63,963 bases of DNA from an uncultured Fibrobacter sp. (GTDB taxonomy: Bacteria; Fibrobacterota; Fibrobacteria; Fibrobacterales; Fibrobacteraceae), in NCBI GenBank assembly GCA_900313675.1, contig OMSO01000006.1, positions 1 to 63,963 of the forward strand, in the 5' to 3' direction. The first letter of the stretch is position 1. Every line of letters begins with the position of its first letter. Positions 1 to 8,097 of this stretch are shown piece by piece. The notes under the pieces are model-generated. The model saw only the letters and a program-made list of their open reading frames with translations, was not told the origin of the DNA and did no database searches. The position numbers and the translations under genes are program-made.

Positions 1-1
1 A

Positions 2-370
2 GCCGTAAAGCACGTGTATTATCCGGGCCTCCCGAACGCTCAGGGCTACGAAATCAACAAGAAGCAGGCCAAGAACGGCGGCGCCATGATTTCGTTCGAG
101 CTTTACGAAAACTACGACATTAAAAAATTCTTCAAGGCCCTCAAGCTGATTTCGCTTGCCGAAAGTCTGGGCGGTGTTGAAAGCCTCGTATGCCATCCGG
201 CCACCATGACGCATGCCTCTATTCCGAAGGAAATCCGCGAGAAGGTGGGCATTACCGAAGGACTCATTCGTTTGTCTGTTGGTATCGAAAAAGTGGATGA
301 CATCATTGTGGACCTGGTCGCGGCAATCAATGCGGCGGCCGCACCGTCCGATTCGGCGAAAGGAGCATAA
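2..370 (+). CDS. Cystathionine gamma-synthase/lyase family PLP enzyme, C-terminal part
   Basis: Only the last 122 codons are present; the gene enters from the left edge, so no start can be assigned. The visible part is the C-terminal domain of the Cys/Met metabolism PLP-enzyme family. It contains SLGGVESLVCHPATMTHASI and the terminal RLSVGIEKVDDIIVDL, both diagnostic of cystathionine gamma-synthase and gamma-lyase (MetB/MccB) rather than of O-acetylhomoserine sulfhydrylase. The PLP lysine lies outside the window. The stop is one base from the next ATG, a cystathionine beta-synthase/cysteine synthase-like gene, so the pair resembles the mccA/mccB arrangement used to interconvert cysteine and homocysteine. 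Synthase versus lyase cannot be decided from this fragment. Confidence 0.85.
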   Translation, partial: AVKHVYYPGLPNAQGYEINKKQAKNGGAMISFELYENYDIKKFFKALKLISLAESLGGVESLVCHPATMTHASIPKEIREKVGITEGLIRLSVGIEKVDDIIVDLVAAINAAAAPSDSAKGA

Positions 371-371
371 A

Positions 372-1289
372 ATGCATTACTACGAATCTATGCAGTCCCT
401 AATCGGCAAGACTCCGCTTGTAAAACTTTCGCACGTGGGGCTCCCCGAAGGCGCAAACCTGTTTGCCAAACTGGAACTCTGGAACCCCTCGGGCAGCGTG
501 AAAGACCGCACCGGCCTTTACATGGTAAACGACGCGATTGAAAAGGGGCTCTTGAAACCGGGCGGAACCATTGTCGAAGCCACCGCAGGCAACACCGGCC
601 TTGGCATTGCCTTTGCGGCCCTCAACCGCGGCATCCACGTGATATTCGTTGTGCCCACCAAGTTCTCACAAGAAAAACAAACGCTCCTGCGCGCCCTCGG
701 CGCAGAACTCATCAACACCCCGCGCGAAGACGGAATGCTCGGCGCCGAAAAGAAGGCCGAAGAACTCCTGACGCAAATTCCGGGCTCTGTTTCGCTAAGG
801 CAGTTCCGCAACATGGCAAACCCGCTTGCCCATTACGAAACCACCGGCCCCGAAATCTACGAAGATTTGGATGGGCAAATCGACTACGTGGTGGCAGGCG
901 CAGGCAGTGGCGGCACCTTTAGCGGAATCCTCAAGGCGCTCAAGGAAAAGAACCCAAACATCAAGGGAGTGCTCGCAGACCCCATCGGCTCTACCATGGG
1001 CGGGGGCGTTCATGGCGACTACAACATCGAAGGAATCGGCAACGACTTTATCGCCGACACCATGGACATGTCGCTGGTGGATCAGGTCATCAAAATCAAT
1101 GACGACGACGCCTTTGGCGGCGCTCGCGAACTCGCCAAGAAAGAAGGAATCTTCGCAGGCTCCTCTTCGGGTGCCGCGTTCACCGCAGCCAAAAAGCTCA
1201 TCGCCTCGGGTGCCCGCGGAAACATCGTGTTCGTAGCCCCCGACCGCGGCGATCGTTACTTTAGCAAGGGATTGTACGAAACCCCATAA
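372..1289 (+). CDS. PLP-dependent cysteine synthase / cystathionine beta-synthase
   Basis: A 305-residue fold-type II PLP enzyme. The PLP lysine is in NPSGSVKDRTG (near residue 41), the Asn loop is EATAGNTGLGIAF and the phosphate-binding glycine loop is AGAGSGGTFSG. The ATAGNTG version of the Asn loop and the KFSQEKQ...GAELINTP segment resemble Bacillus MccA (O-acetylserine-dependent cystathionine beta-synthase) more than classical CysK, so either activity is possible. There is no C-terminal CBS regulatory domain. The start at 372 has AAAGGAGC immediately upstream, inside the end of the preceding gene; an upstream in-frame extension from about 213 is read-through of that gene. Both genes probably form one sulfur amino-acid operon that ends at the hairpin near 1319. 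Confidence 0.88.
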   Translation: MHYYESMQSLIGKTPLVKLSHVGLPEGANLFAKLELWNPSGSVKDRTGLYMVNDAIEKGLLKPGGTIVEATAGNTGLGIAFAALNRGIHVIFVVPTKFSQEKQTLLRALGAELINTPREDGMLGAEKKAEELLTQIPGSVSLRQFRNMANPLAHYETTGPEIYEDLDGQIDYVVAGAGSGGTFSGILKALKEKNPNIKGVLADPIGSTMGGGVHGDYNIEGIGNDFIADTMDMSLVDQVIKINDDDAFGGARELAKKEGIFAGSSSGAAFTAAKKLIASGARGNIVFVAPDRGDRYFSKGLYETP

Positions 1290-1318
1290 ATTTCGTCAAC
1301 AATTTCTAGAACTAGAAA

Positions 1319-1350
1319 ACCGCCAGCAGGACGCTGACGGTATTTTTTCT
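1319..1350 (+). terminator. Rho-independent terminator after the cysteine/cystathionine genes
   Basis: ACCGCCAGC pairs with GCTGACGGT (one mismatch) around a short AGGAC loop and is followed by ATTTTTTCT, 30 bases after the stop of the synthase gene. Confidence 0.75.
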
Positions 1351-1376
1351 GGGAGAGAACGAATAATTTCTTTTGA

Positions 1377-3335
1377 TTAGTCCGGCTGCGAAACCTTAAT
1401 GCGATAAACCCTTCCGCCTGTTCTAGATTTCACCAGATACATGCCGGAGCGCTTGACCGCCGCTGCAGTTTTTGCCTGCAGGTTTTCGCCGGTTGCAGCG
1501 GAGAATTTTGCCACGAGGCGACCATCGAGACCGTAGACCCCGTAAGTTCTAAGCTCGCCGAAATCTACCCTATAGCGTACTGTGATTACCGTTGTCGAAT
1601 CACCCTTCGCTGAATTGACTGCACTGAAATCAAGCCAGTCAATGTTCACGTAGTTGCCTACAATTTCCAGTTTGAACACATGTTCCCCTGCAGACAGATT
1701 CACTTTTCCCGCATCAAACGTTGCGTAGGTTTCCCAGTCGCTACCCTGCGGGAATACAACATTTTCCAGCACCATTTCGTCATCCACGTACAAGTTGAAC
1801 CCAGCATTTTCAGAAGAGGTCGCATAGCTGGCAGACACGCTGTACTCGCCGGCCTCGGCCACCTTCACGGTGTATTCCAGCCATTCGCCTTCTTGGGTGT
1901 AGCCGATAGCGTAGCCTGTACCTCCCTTCACCACATCAACGGCATCTTCGCGGTAGGTCTTTCCCTTGTTCTCGTCGTCCTTGTCCATATAAGCCTTATC
2001 AGGGCCGCCCACGTCATAGTTCTCCGTCTCAAGTCTTCCCGGAATTGCCGTAGCCACTCCGTTGTATGGGCCCTGGGGGACAATGGCTGTCACGTACACG
2101 CGATAACCGTACTTGGTGTTGGTGATATTCACCGGTACCGTAATCTTGCCTTCGCTCACATCGTATTCCTTGCTGGATACCGGCGTGGTCGAAGGAACCG
2201 CCTTGTCCTTGTTTTCCCACACCACGTATTCCACCGCCACATTCACCTTGTTTCCAAAAGCAGCGGGGATACCCGAAATATTCACGTTCACATCGCCCAG
2301 GGTGTTACCACCGAGAACGATGCTTGCAAACCCCTTTTTCTTGTCAAGGGCTGCAAAGCCGTCCACGCCGTCGCTCTTATCGTTGGGTGGAGTAACCTTT
2401 GCCATGTAGCCGCTCATGTCACCGTACCACTTGTACAGCCACCATCCACCGCCACGTTCGTTGTTCTCGGTGAGCAAGCTCCCGAGGCGGCCCGGAAGCG
2501 GTACGAACCACCACGAAATCATGGCGCTTTCAACACCATGGCGCTCGAATTTGGCAATAAAGGGAATCGAAAGACCTGGACATCCCTCTTCGGTGTGTTC
2601 CGTAGAGGAATACTCGTTGATGCTGAGGGGGCGCGGAGAAACACCGTATTTCTTTTCAAGATAGCGGTAGTTTTCCACGACTTCCACAAAGCTGGCGCTT
2701 CCCCACTGGTGCCAACTGATAACATCGGGCATGCAGTTGTTCTGGGAGCAGTACTTCACGAACGCCTCCATGCGCGAGGAGTTGTAGTACGAGTACGAGG
2801 GTCCGATAATTTTTGCCGTCGGGTCCTTTTCACGGATTAGCTGGTAGGTCTGCTTCCAGAGCACCGAATTGAAGTCTCCGTTTTCGTTATTCCAGGTACC
2901 GTCCGGTTCGTTCCATATTTCGTAACCGTCAAAATTCTTGTTGTTCGAGGCGAGCTTGTCGTTGATTACAGACGTCACTTCCTGTTTCCAGTGGTCCATA
3001 CTCTTGAAGCCATAAGGCCAGCCCGGCAATACGTCGGCCAAGCGAATCTGGATTTTCGCGCCGATGCTCTCAACACGGGGGGCCACCAGGAACGCGCCAC
3101 CGATACGCTGCTGGCGCCCGTTTCCGCTACGGGCTGGAGCGAGGAACACGTTAGGCTTGAGGGGAGCCACGTCTCTTTCAATGTTGCTCGGAAGATCTTC
3201 AGTCAGGCCGTAGAGCGAACCCGTGGCCACATGGGTCACCGGCTTTATGCTATCACCCAAGCTGACGTTTAAGTTTATAGCCGCTTCAGAGATGGCGGCC
3301 AATACCAAAACAGCAGTAAGAAGCTTATGTTTCAT
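1377..3335 (-). CDS. Secreted clan GH-A glycoside hydrolase (GH39-like) with CBM6 and basic C-terminal tail
   Basis: 652 residues. A signal peptide occupies residues 1-18 (AAISEA cut). Residues 20-415 read as a (beta/alpha)8 glycosidase: YEIWNEPDG places a probable acid/base Glu at 143, and RPLSINEYSS a probable nucleophile Glu at 241, the layout of clan GH-A families such as GH39. The substrate cannot be read from sequence. Residues 430-575 are a CBM6-type beta-sandwich (RLETENYD at the start, GEWLEYTV and NIDWLDF further on), usually a xylan or beta-glucan binder. The last 50 residues (YGLDGRLVAKF ... GMYLVKSRTGGRVYRIKV) are a basic tail like the Fibrobacter FPm-1 module of secreted glycanases. 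It is monocistronic and convergent with the cysteine genes. Family assignment is tentative; secretion and GH-A fold are fairly sure. Confidence 0.8.
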   Translation of the reverse strand: MKHKLLTAVLVLAAISEAAINLNVSLGDSIKPVTHVATGSLYGLTEDLPSNIERDVAPLKPNVFLAPARSGNGRQQRIGGAFLVAPRVESIGAKIQIRLADVLPGWPYGFKSMDHWKQEVTSVINDKLASNNKNFDGYEIWNEPDGTWNNENGDFNSVLWKQTYQLIREKDPTAKIIGPSYSYYNSSRMEAFVKYCSQNNCMPDVISWHQWGSASFVEVVENYRYLEKKYGVSPRPLSINEYSSTEHTEEGCPGLSIPFIAKFERHGVESAMISWWFVPLPGRLGSLLTENNERGGGWWLYKWYGDMSGYMAKVTPPNDKSDGVDGFAALDKKKGFASIVLGGNTLGDVNVNISGIPAAFGNKVNVAVEYVVWENKDKAVPSTTPVSSKEYDVSEGKITVPVNITNTKYGYRVYVTAIVPQGPYNGVATAIPGRLETENYDVGGPDKAYMDKDDENKGKTYREDAVDVVKGGTGYAIGYTQEGEWLEYTVKVAEAGEYSVSASYATSSENAGFNLYVDDEMVLENVVFPQGSDWETYATFDAGKVNLSAGEHVFKLEIVGNYVNIDWLDFSAVNSAKGDSTTVITVRYRVDFGELRTYGVYGLDGRLVAKFSAATGENLQAKTAAAVKRSGMYLVKSRTGGRVYRIKVSQPD

Positions 3336-3448
3336 ACCTACAATCCTTAATCACCGACAAAAAAATACCCCCTTTTAGGGGGATTTTCCATAGTTTCGGG
3401 ATATTTTCTATGGACGTTTTGTCAATGGCAGGGCTGTAATTTACAAAT

Positions 3449-3835
3449 TTACGCCTTTTCCAGCGCCTCGACCACCTTCACGTCGGCGGGGAGCCAGTCG
3501 ACGCTGTGCAGTTCCGCGGGGCTGAGCCACCTGGCCGCCTCGTGTTCCAAAAGCATGGGAGCCTTTCCGCCCGCGATAGTGCAGTAAAAGCAGTGCATGG
3601 TCAGGTGAAAGGTCGGGTAGTCGTGCTCCACCGTGCACAGGAATTCGCCCACGTTTACGCCGATGGCGAGTTCTTCCTTTAGCTCCCGGGCAAGGGCCTG
3701 CTGCGGGGTTTCGCCGGGCTCCATTTTGCCGCCCGGAAATTCCCATCCGTCCTTATAGTCGCCGTAGCCCCGCTGGGTGGCGAAAACTTTTTCACTGTCC
3801 TTGATGATGCCGGCTACGACTTCAATGGATTTCAT
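3449..3835 (-). CDS. MutT-like Nudix hydrolase
   Basis: 128 residues with a complete Nudix box, GGKMEPGETPQQALAREL followed by KEEL, matching GX5EX7REUXEEXGU. The compact size, the FPGG lead-in and the short C-terminus (ARWLSPAELHSVDWLPAD) fit the MutT/(d)CTP-type pyrophosphatases that sanitise the nucleotide pool. The start at 3835 (MKSIEVV) is chosen because it begins directly with the first strand of the fold; a GTG nine codons earlier adds residues that are not family-like. No clear Shine-Dalgarno is visible for either. The next upstream neighbour is the divergent sigma factor, so it looks monocistronic. Confidence 0.85.
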   Translation of the reverse strand: MKSIEVVAGIIKDSEKVFATQRGYGDYKDGWEFPGGKMEPGETPQQALARELKEELAIGVNVGEFLCTVEHDYPTFHLTMHCFYCTIAGGKAPMLLEHEAARWLSPAELHSVDWLPADVKVVEALEKA

Positions 3836-4391
3836 ACGAAGAAATGTAGAAAAGTTTCTCACTTCTCTTTGGTGCTCGAAATGGGGATGTCAAAGCAAAT
3901 GAATCAGACGGTTCTGATTATTTTTATACACTCTATGTTTGTTATAACTACATGAGCGTTTCTTCATTGGGGCATAGCATAGAAACGATGAAATATCACA
4001 TTCGTTGCATAAAAGACTAAACCGTTCAAGCCCTGCGATAAGGCGGGGTTTTTAAGGGGTGTCCCCTTAGGAGAGGGGGTGCTGGAAGACGGTTTGGACG
4101 CGGGTGGAAGAGGAGATCCCCGACCAAGTCGGGGATGCCAGTTGGCGAAGAACGCGGACAAAGCGGCTGCAAGCAGGGGGAGACTTCCCCCACACCTCGC
4201 ACCTCACACTCCATATCGCACACTTCTTGTCCCCAGCGCCCCTAACACCTAAAACCTATTACCTAGCCCCTAGATTCTAAATCCTAGCCCCTATTACCTA
4301 ACACCTAGCCCCTAGATCCTAAATCCTAGCCCCTGTCCACTTTTTTTACATTTTCGGTGACACTTTTAACCTCCACAAGTGTTACACAGGC
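3836..4391. repeat. Gene-free stretch built of two dispersed repeat types
   Basis: No gene is visible. 4040-4200 holds a GC-rich dispersed element: GGGGTTTTTAAGGGG, CCCCTTAGGAGAGGGGG, the perfect inverted repeat ATCCCCGAC-CAA-GTCGGGGAT (around 4118-4138) and GGGGGAGACTTCCCCC. Its parts recur in reverse order and orientation at 47521-47606. From about 4190 to 4230 and 4238 to 4336 the sequence has a 7-nt period (units such as ACCTAGC, CCCTAGA, TCCTAAA). A candidate -10 (TACATT at 4347-4352) after a T7 run precedes the sigma-factor gene. Confidence 0.7.
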
Positions 4392-4895
4392 ATGGAAAGG
4401 ATAAATTCCGCAGATCGCATGGCGTTTTCTAGACTGTACGAGGCCTACGCCCCGATGGTTTACCGTCGCTGCATGGCCCTGCTCAAGGACGAGGCGGAGG
4501 CTTCGGACCTGATGCAGGACGTGTTTTTGCGGATTTTTGCCAGCATGGACCGCCTGAACCTGGACAGTCCCAGCAGTCTTTTGTGGAATACGGCGACAAG
4601 GCTCTGCCTGAACCGCATCCGCGACAAGAAACGCAGGGGGCTGGACGTGGATTCCAGCGAACTGCTCCTAAATATCGCCTGCGCAGACGACGAGCAGGAA
4701 GGCTACGAGGCCCGCGGCATATTGGCGAAAATTTTTTCGCGGGAGCAGGAATCTACCCGGACCATTGCGGTGTTACACTATGTAGATGGTATGACGCTGG
4801 AAGAAACCGCCGAGATGGTGGGGCTTTCGGTAAGCGGGGTGCGCAAGCGTTTACGCACCTTGCAGGCAAGAGTTAAAAACCTGGAGGTGAAGTGA
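4392..4895 (+). CDS. ECF-type RNA polymerase sigma factor
   Basis: 167 residues, standard ECF length. The sigma2 region spans about residues 8-72 (FSRLYEAYAPMVYRRC, EASDLMQDVFLRIF, the expected DxxQxxF-like core). The sigma4 region is at about 112-160 and includes a helix-turn-helix (GMTLEETAEMVGLSVSGVRKRL). There is no N-terminal sigma1. The stop overlaps the next ATG (TGATG), which implies translational coupling to the membrane protein that follows, as is usual for an ECF sigma and its anti-sigma. A T-rich TACATTTT element 40 bases upstream may be its promoter. Target promoters are unknown. The next two genes make this a sigma/anti-sigma/caspase operon. Confidence 0.9.
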   Translation: MERINSADRMAFSRLYEAYAPMVYRRCMALLKDEAEASDLMQDVFLRIFASMDRLNLDSPSSLLWNTATRLCLNRIRDKKRRGLDVDSSELLLNIACADDEQEGYEARGILAKIFSREQESTRTIAVLHYVDGMTLEETAEMVGLSVSGVRKRLRTLQARVKNLEVK

Positions 4896-5668
4896 TGATT
4901 CCCGACTGGAAACTGGAAAAATACTTGACGGGCGACTTGCCTGCCGAAGAAATGCGGGAAATCCGCAAGATGGAAGAGGTTGACGAGATTTTCGCCAATC
5001 GCGTGAAGATGCTGCGTGAAGACAATGCGGCAATCCTCAAGAGACTCCCTTTCGAAAAACTTTCGGAAAAGATTGCCACGATGCCCGGACGCTCCAATGC
5101 GGGAGCCGGCAACACGGTGCGCGTGAATTTCAAGTTGGTGAAACTTGCCGCCGCTGCGGCCCTGGTGCTTGCGGTGGTGACGGTGGCGCTGTTCAGCCAG
5201 CGTTCCCTTTCGGAACAAAATACCCAGCTTATGGAAGTGGCCATGGCCGACGTCTCCGGTGACGATGGCGTGCGCATCAAGGGGATGGACTCCCGCATGG
5301 AAGTCTGGAAAAAGACGGGCGATAGCGCCGTGCAAATGGAAAATCTTGGGGAGGCTCGCGAAGGTGACGAAATCCAGTTGCGTTACGCCGTTGCCGAAAA
5401 GTGCTTCGGGCTACTTTTTAGCATGGACGGGAACGGGACCATCACCATGCACATGGGTCAGGAGAACCGTGCGGTGGAACTGGAGCCTGGCAAGATGACC
5501 ACGTTGCCCTTTGCTTACAAGTTGGACAATGCGCCCAAATTCGAGAAGTTCTTTTTCTTGACCTCCAAGGATGAATTCGAGTTGAACGCGGGGGATATTG
5601 ACGCCTCGCTGAAACAGGAGGGCGTGAAAACGGTAAGCCTCACGCTCCGCAAGACGGAGGGCAAGTAA
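4895..5668 (+). CDS. Putative membrane anti-sigma factor with DUF4384-like periplasmic domain
   Basis: 257 residues, starting at the ATG that overlaps the sigma-factor stop, with CTGGAGGTGA upstream. Residues 1-80 are charged and cytoplasmic (DWKLEKYLTGDLPAEEMREI at the start, compatible with a short sigma-binding helix). One membrane segment lies at about 85-104 (LVKLAAAAALVLAVVTVALF). Residues 105-257 form a periplasmic domain with a GDEIQLRYAV...CFGLLFSMDGNGTITMHM core, a DUF4384-like 'ability to display value' pattern often found beside caspase-like proteases. There is no HXXXCXXC zinc motif, so it is not a ZAS anti-sigma. The anti-sigma role is inferred from topology and gene order. The next gene starts one base after its stop. 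Confidence 0.65.
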   Translation: MIPDWKLEKYLTGDLPAEEMREIRKMEEVDEIFANRVKMLREDNAAILKRLPFEKLSEKIATMPGRSNAGAGNTVRVNFKLVKLAAAAALVLAVVTVALFSQRSLSEQNTQLMEVAMADVSGDDGVRIKGMDSRMEVWKKTGDSAVQMENLGEAREGDEIQLRYAVAEKCFGLLFSMDGNGTITMHMGQENRAVELEPGKMTTLPFAYKLDNAPKFEKFFFLTSKDEFELNAGDIDASLKQEGVKTVSLTLRKTEGK

Positions 5669-5669
5669 G

Positions 5670-8054
5670 ATGATGAATTTGATTAAAAAGATGGATGCTT
5701 CCTTGTCGCTCCAAATAATTTCAGTTGTTGTCCTTGTTTTGTTGGCCGCGGCTTCCAGCGTTTCTGCCGCCCAGGAGATTCAGATTAACCGCTACGTGCT
5801 GGCCGTAAGCGCCAACTACGGCGGCGAAGGCCGCCCCACCCTCCGCTATGCCGCAAGCGATGCCCGCTCCTTCGTGAACGTGCTGAAGGAAATGGGCGGC
5901 GTGCAGGCCGGAAATGTCGTAGAGGTGAAAGAGCCCAGCGTCGCCGCTTTCCAGCAGAAGATTGACGAACTGGACAAGAAGATTGCAAAGAACAAGTCGG
6001 CAGGCGGCCGCGACGAGGTGCTGGTCTATTACAGCGGTCATGCCGACGAAAATGGCCTGCGTCTGGGCAAGGAGACCTTCGCCTGGAAGGCGCTCCGCAC
6101 AAAAATCGATTCCCTCCATGCCGATGTGAAGATTGCGGTGATTGATGCCTGCGGCTCGGGAGCCATTACCCGCGCGAAGGGCGGCGTGGCGGTTCCCGCC
6201 TTTATGGTGGACAAGAGTTCCGACATGAAGGGCTATGCCTTTATTACCAGCAGCACGCAAGATGAATCCAGCCAGGAAAGCGACAGGCTGAAGGGTTCCT
6301 TCTTTACCCACTCCCTGGTGAGCGGCCTACGCGGGGCTGGCGATATCAGCGGTGACGGAAAGGTGACCCTTTCGGAGGCTTACCAGTTTGCCTTTAACGA
6401 GACACTCCAGAAAACGGAAGCCACCATGGGTGGCGCCCAGCACCCCAGCCGGGACATGAACCTGGCCGGTACCGGAGACGTGGTGATGACGGATTTGCGC
6501 AGCATGAACGCGGGTCTCGACATCGGCGAAGACGTGGAAGGCCGTCTGTTCATCCGTGACGAACGGGGCGAGCTGGTGGCGGAACTTTACAAGAAGGCGG
6601 GTCGCCCCATCAATCTGGGGCTTGCCGCCGGCAAGTACAGCGTGCGTCTGGAAAGGCCCGCCGAATATAAGGAGGCGAGCGTCACCCTGCAGGACAATTA
6701 CCGTGCCCAGCTGACGCAGAAACAGTTCAGTTCTATCGTGGCCGAAAAGACCACCCTCCGGGGCGAAATCGCTCGCCGCGGGGACTGCGACTCCGGCGAT
6801 ACCACCGCCTGTGCCCTAGATTCCCTGGACCACAACGGAAAATACCGCGTGACCTTCAACCTGGTGGACAAGGACCGCGAAGCCCGCAAGGGCCTGCAGA
6901 TGGGCCTGTTTGTGACCCGTACCGACAGCTACATGCTGGGTTCGCAAATCAGCATCTTTGCAAACATCGCCCGCAAGGAAATGCATGGCCTGCAACTTTC
7001 GGCGGTGTTCAACGGCGCGAAGGAGCATTACGAAGGGGCGCAGGTTTCGGGCGTCATGAACTATGCGGGTTCCTTTAACGGAATCCAGGCGTCTCTCTTG
7101 ATCAACGTGGCCAAGGAGAATTCCTCGGGCGTGCAGGTCTCGGCCACCATGAATGTGGCTAGCGATTCCCTGAACGGCGTGCAGGTTGCCCCCGCTATCA
7201 ACTACGCCCGTGAAACCAAGGCCCAGATTTCTGCGGCCCTGAACGTGGCCAAGGAAACCCATGCCCAGATTACCGCCGCGGCGAACATCGCAAGAGAGTC
7301 TGACGTGCAGGCGTCCGCTGCTTTGAACGCCGCCAAGAAATCCGGTGTGCAGGTGACTGCCGCCCTGAACGCGGCCAAGGAATCTGACGTGCAGGTGGCA
7401 GCCGCCATGAACGTAGCGGGCAAGCTCAATACCGCCCAGGTGAGTGTCTTGAACATTGCGGGTCGTGCCGACGGCCGCCAGGTAGGCGTCCTGAACATTT
7501 GCGGCCACTGCGAAAAGACTCCCGTGGGCCTCATCAACATCGTGGGTAACGGCGTGTGGAGCGTGACGGCCTCGATGAACGAGATGGGCGCCCTGGGCGT
7601 TTCCCTCCACATGGGAACGGCCTACCTTTACACCGCCCTTGAAGGGGCCCGACTGTTTGAAAAGGGAACGGGGTTCAAGGAATTCAGCGATGTTAATGAA
7701 ACCGGTATCGGCCTTGGAACGCAGTTCGGTAAATACGGCAGTCACTTTGATTTGGAATACATGTTTCTGGCTGCACAAAACAGGCATGGTCTTGATTCGC
7801 ATTTTTCGGGATTTGAATACCGCGACGGCGACGATGTCAATTTCCATCATCGTCTGCGCCTGGGTTACACGACTCAAGTATTCCCCTTCTTCGGGCTTTC
7901 GGTAGGCGGTTCGCTCAACTTTGCTCAAGAAATCACTGGAGATAAGCTTTGGCTTATGCCGCTGGCGGAATACCACGACGACTTTGGCCACGAAGGGGAT
8001 AAATTCCGCTTCTGGCCCGGATTCTACGCCGGCATTACCGTCGGAAGGTTCTAG
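5670..8054 (+). CDS. Exported caspase-like (peptidase C14) protein with PEGA-like and surface-repeat domains
   Basis: 794 residues. A signal peptide occupies about 1-33 (ASSVSAAQ). The caspase fold runs from about 40 to 270: YYSGHADENGLRL gives the catalytic His at 124 and IAVIDACGSGAITRAKGG the catalytic Cys at 161; GDISGDGKVTLSEAYQF then follows, as in bacterial C14 proteins. About 285-345 is a PEGA-like beta domain (LGLAAGKYSVRLERP). About 405-640 is a repeat region of the type GVQVSAxxNVAKE, reminiscent of the LA_2272-type surface repeat of Leptospira, with five exact 14-residue units. The last 150 residues are aromatic, alternating strands and may form a beta-barrel or outer-membrane anchor. 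The signal peptide is unusual for a caspase and puts the protease on the same side of the membrane as the periplasmic domain of the preceding protein. GGAGG lies 9 bases before the start. Confidence 0.8.
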   Translation: MMNLIKKMDASLSLQIISVVVLVLLAAASSVSAAQEIQINRYVLAVSANYGGEGRPTLRYAASDARSFVNVLKEMGGVQAGNVVEVKEPSVAAFQQKIDELDKKIAKNKSAGGRDEVLVYYSGHADENGLRLGKETFAWKALRTKIDSLHADVKIAVIDACGSGAITRAKGGVAVPAFMVDKSSDMKGYAFITSSTQDESSQESDRLKGSFFTHSLVSGLRGAGDISGDGKVTLSEAYQFAFNETLQKTEATMGGAQHPSRDMNLAGTGDVVMTDLRSMNAGLDIGEDVEGRLFIRDERGELVAELYKKAGRPINLGLAAGKYSVRLERPAEYKEASVTLQDNYRAQLTQKQFSSIVAEKTTLRGEIARRGDCDSGDTTACALDSLDHNGKYRVTFNLVDKDREARKGLQMGLFVTRTDSYMLGSQISIFANIARKEMHGLQLSAVFNGAKEHYEGAQVSGVMNYAGSFNGIQASLLINVAKENSSGVQVSATMNVASDSLNGVQVAPAINYARETKAQISAALNVAKETHAQITAAANIARESDVQASAALNAAKKSGVQVTAALNAAKESDVQVAAAMNVAGKLNTAQVSVLNIAGRADGRQVGVLNICGHCEKTPVGLINIVGNGVWSVTASMNEMGALGVSLHMGTAYLYTALEGARLFEKGTGFKEFSDVNETGIGLGTQFGKYGSHFDLEYMFLAAQNRHGLDSHFSGFEYRDGDDVNFHHRLRLGYTTQVFPFFGLSVGGSLNFAQEITGDKLWLMPLAEYHDDFGHEGDKFRFWPGFYAGITVGRF
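7206..7415 (+). repeat. Five 42-bp tandem units inside the caspase-like gene
   Basis: The codons for ARETKAQISAALNV, AKETHAQITAAANI, ARESDVQASAALNA, AKKSGVQVTAALNA and AKESDVQVAAAMNV follow each other without gaps, giving 5 x 42 bp. Less regular copies extend on both sides. Confidence 0.85.
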
Positions 8055-8072
8055 GATTTGGCGAGAAAGAAC

Positions 8073-8090
8073 GGGGCTGATTGCAGCCCC
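8073..8090. terminator. Short GC hairpin between convergent genes
   Basis: GGGGCTG-ATTG-CAGCCCC is a perfect 7-bp stem between the caspase-like gene and the convergent antitoxin gene. Only a weak T-rich tail follows on the plus strand (TCCGGTTTC), so termination is plausible but not certain. Confidence 0.5.
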
Positions 8091-8097
8091 TCCGGTT

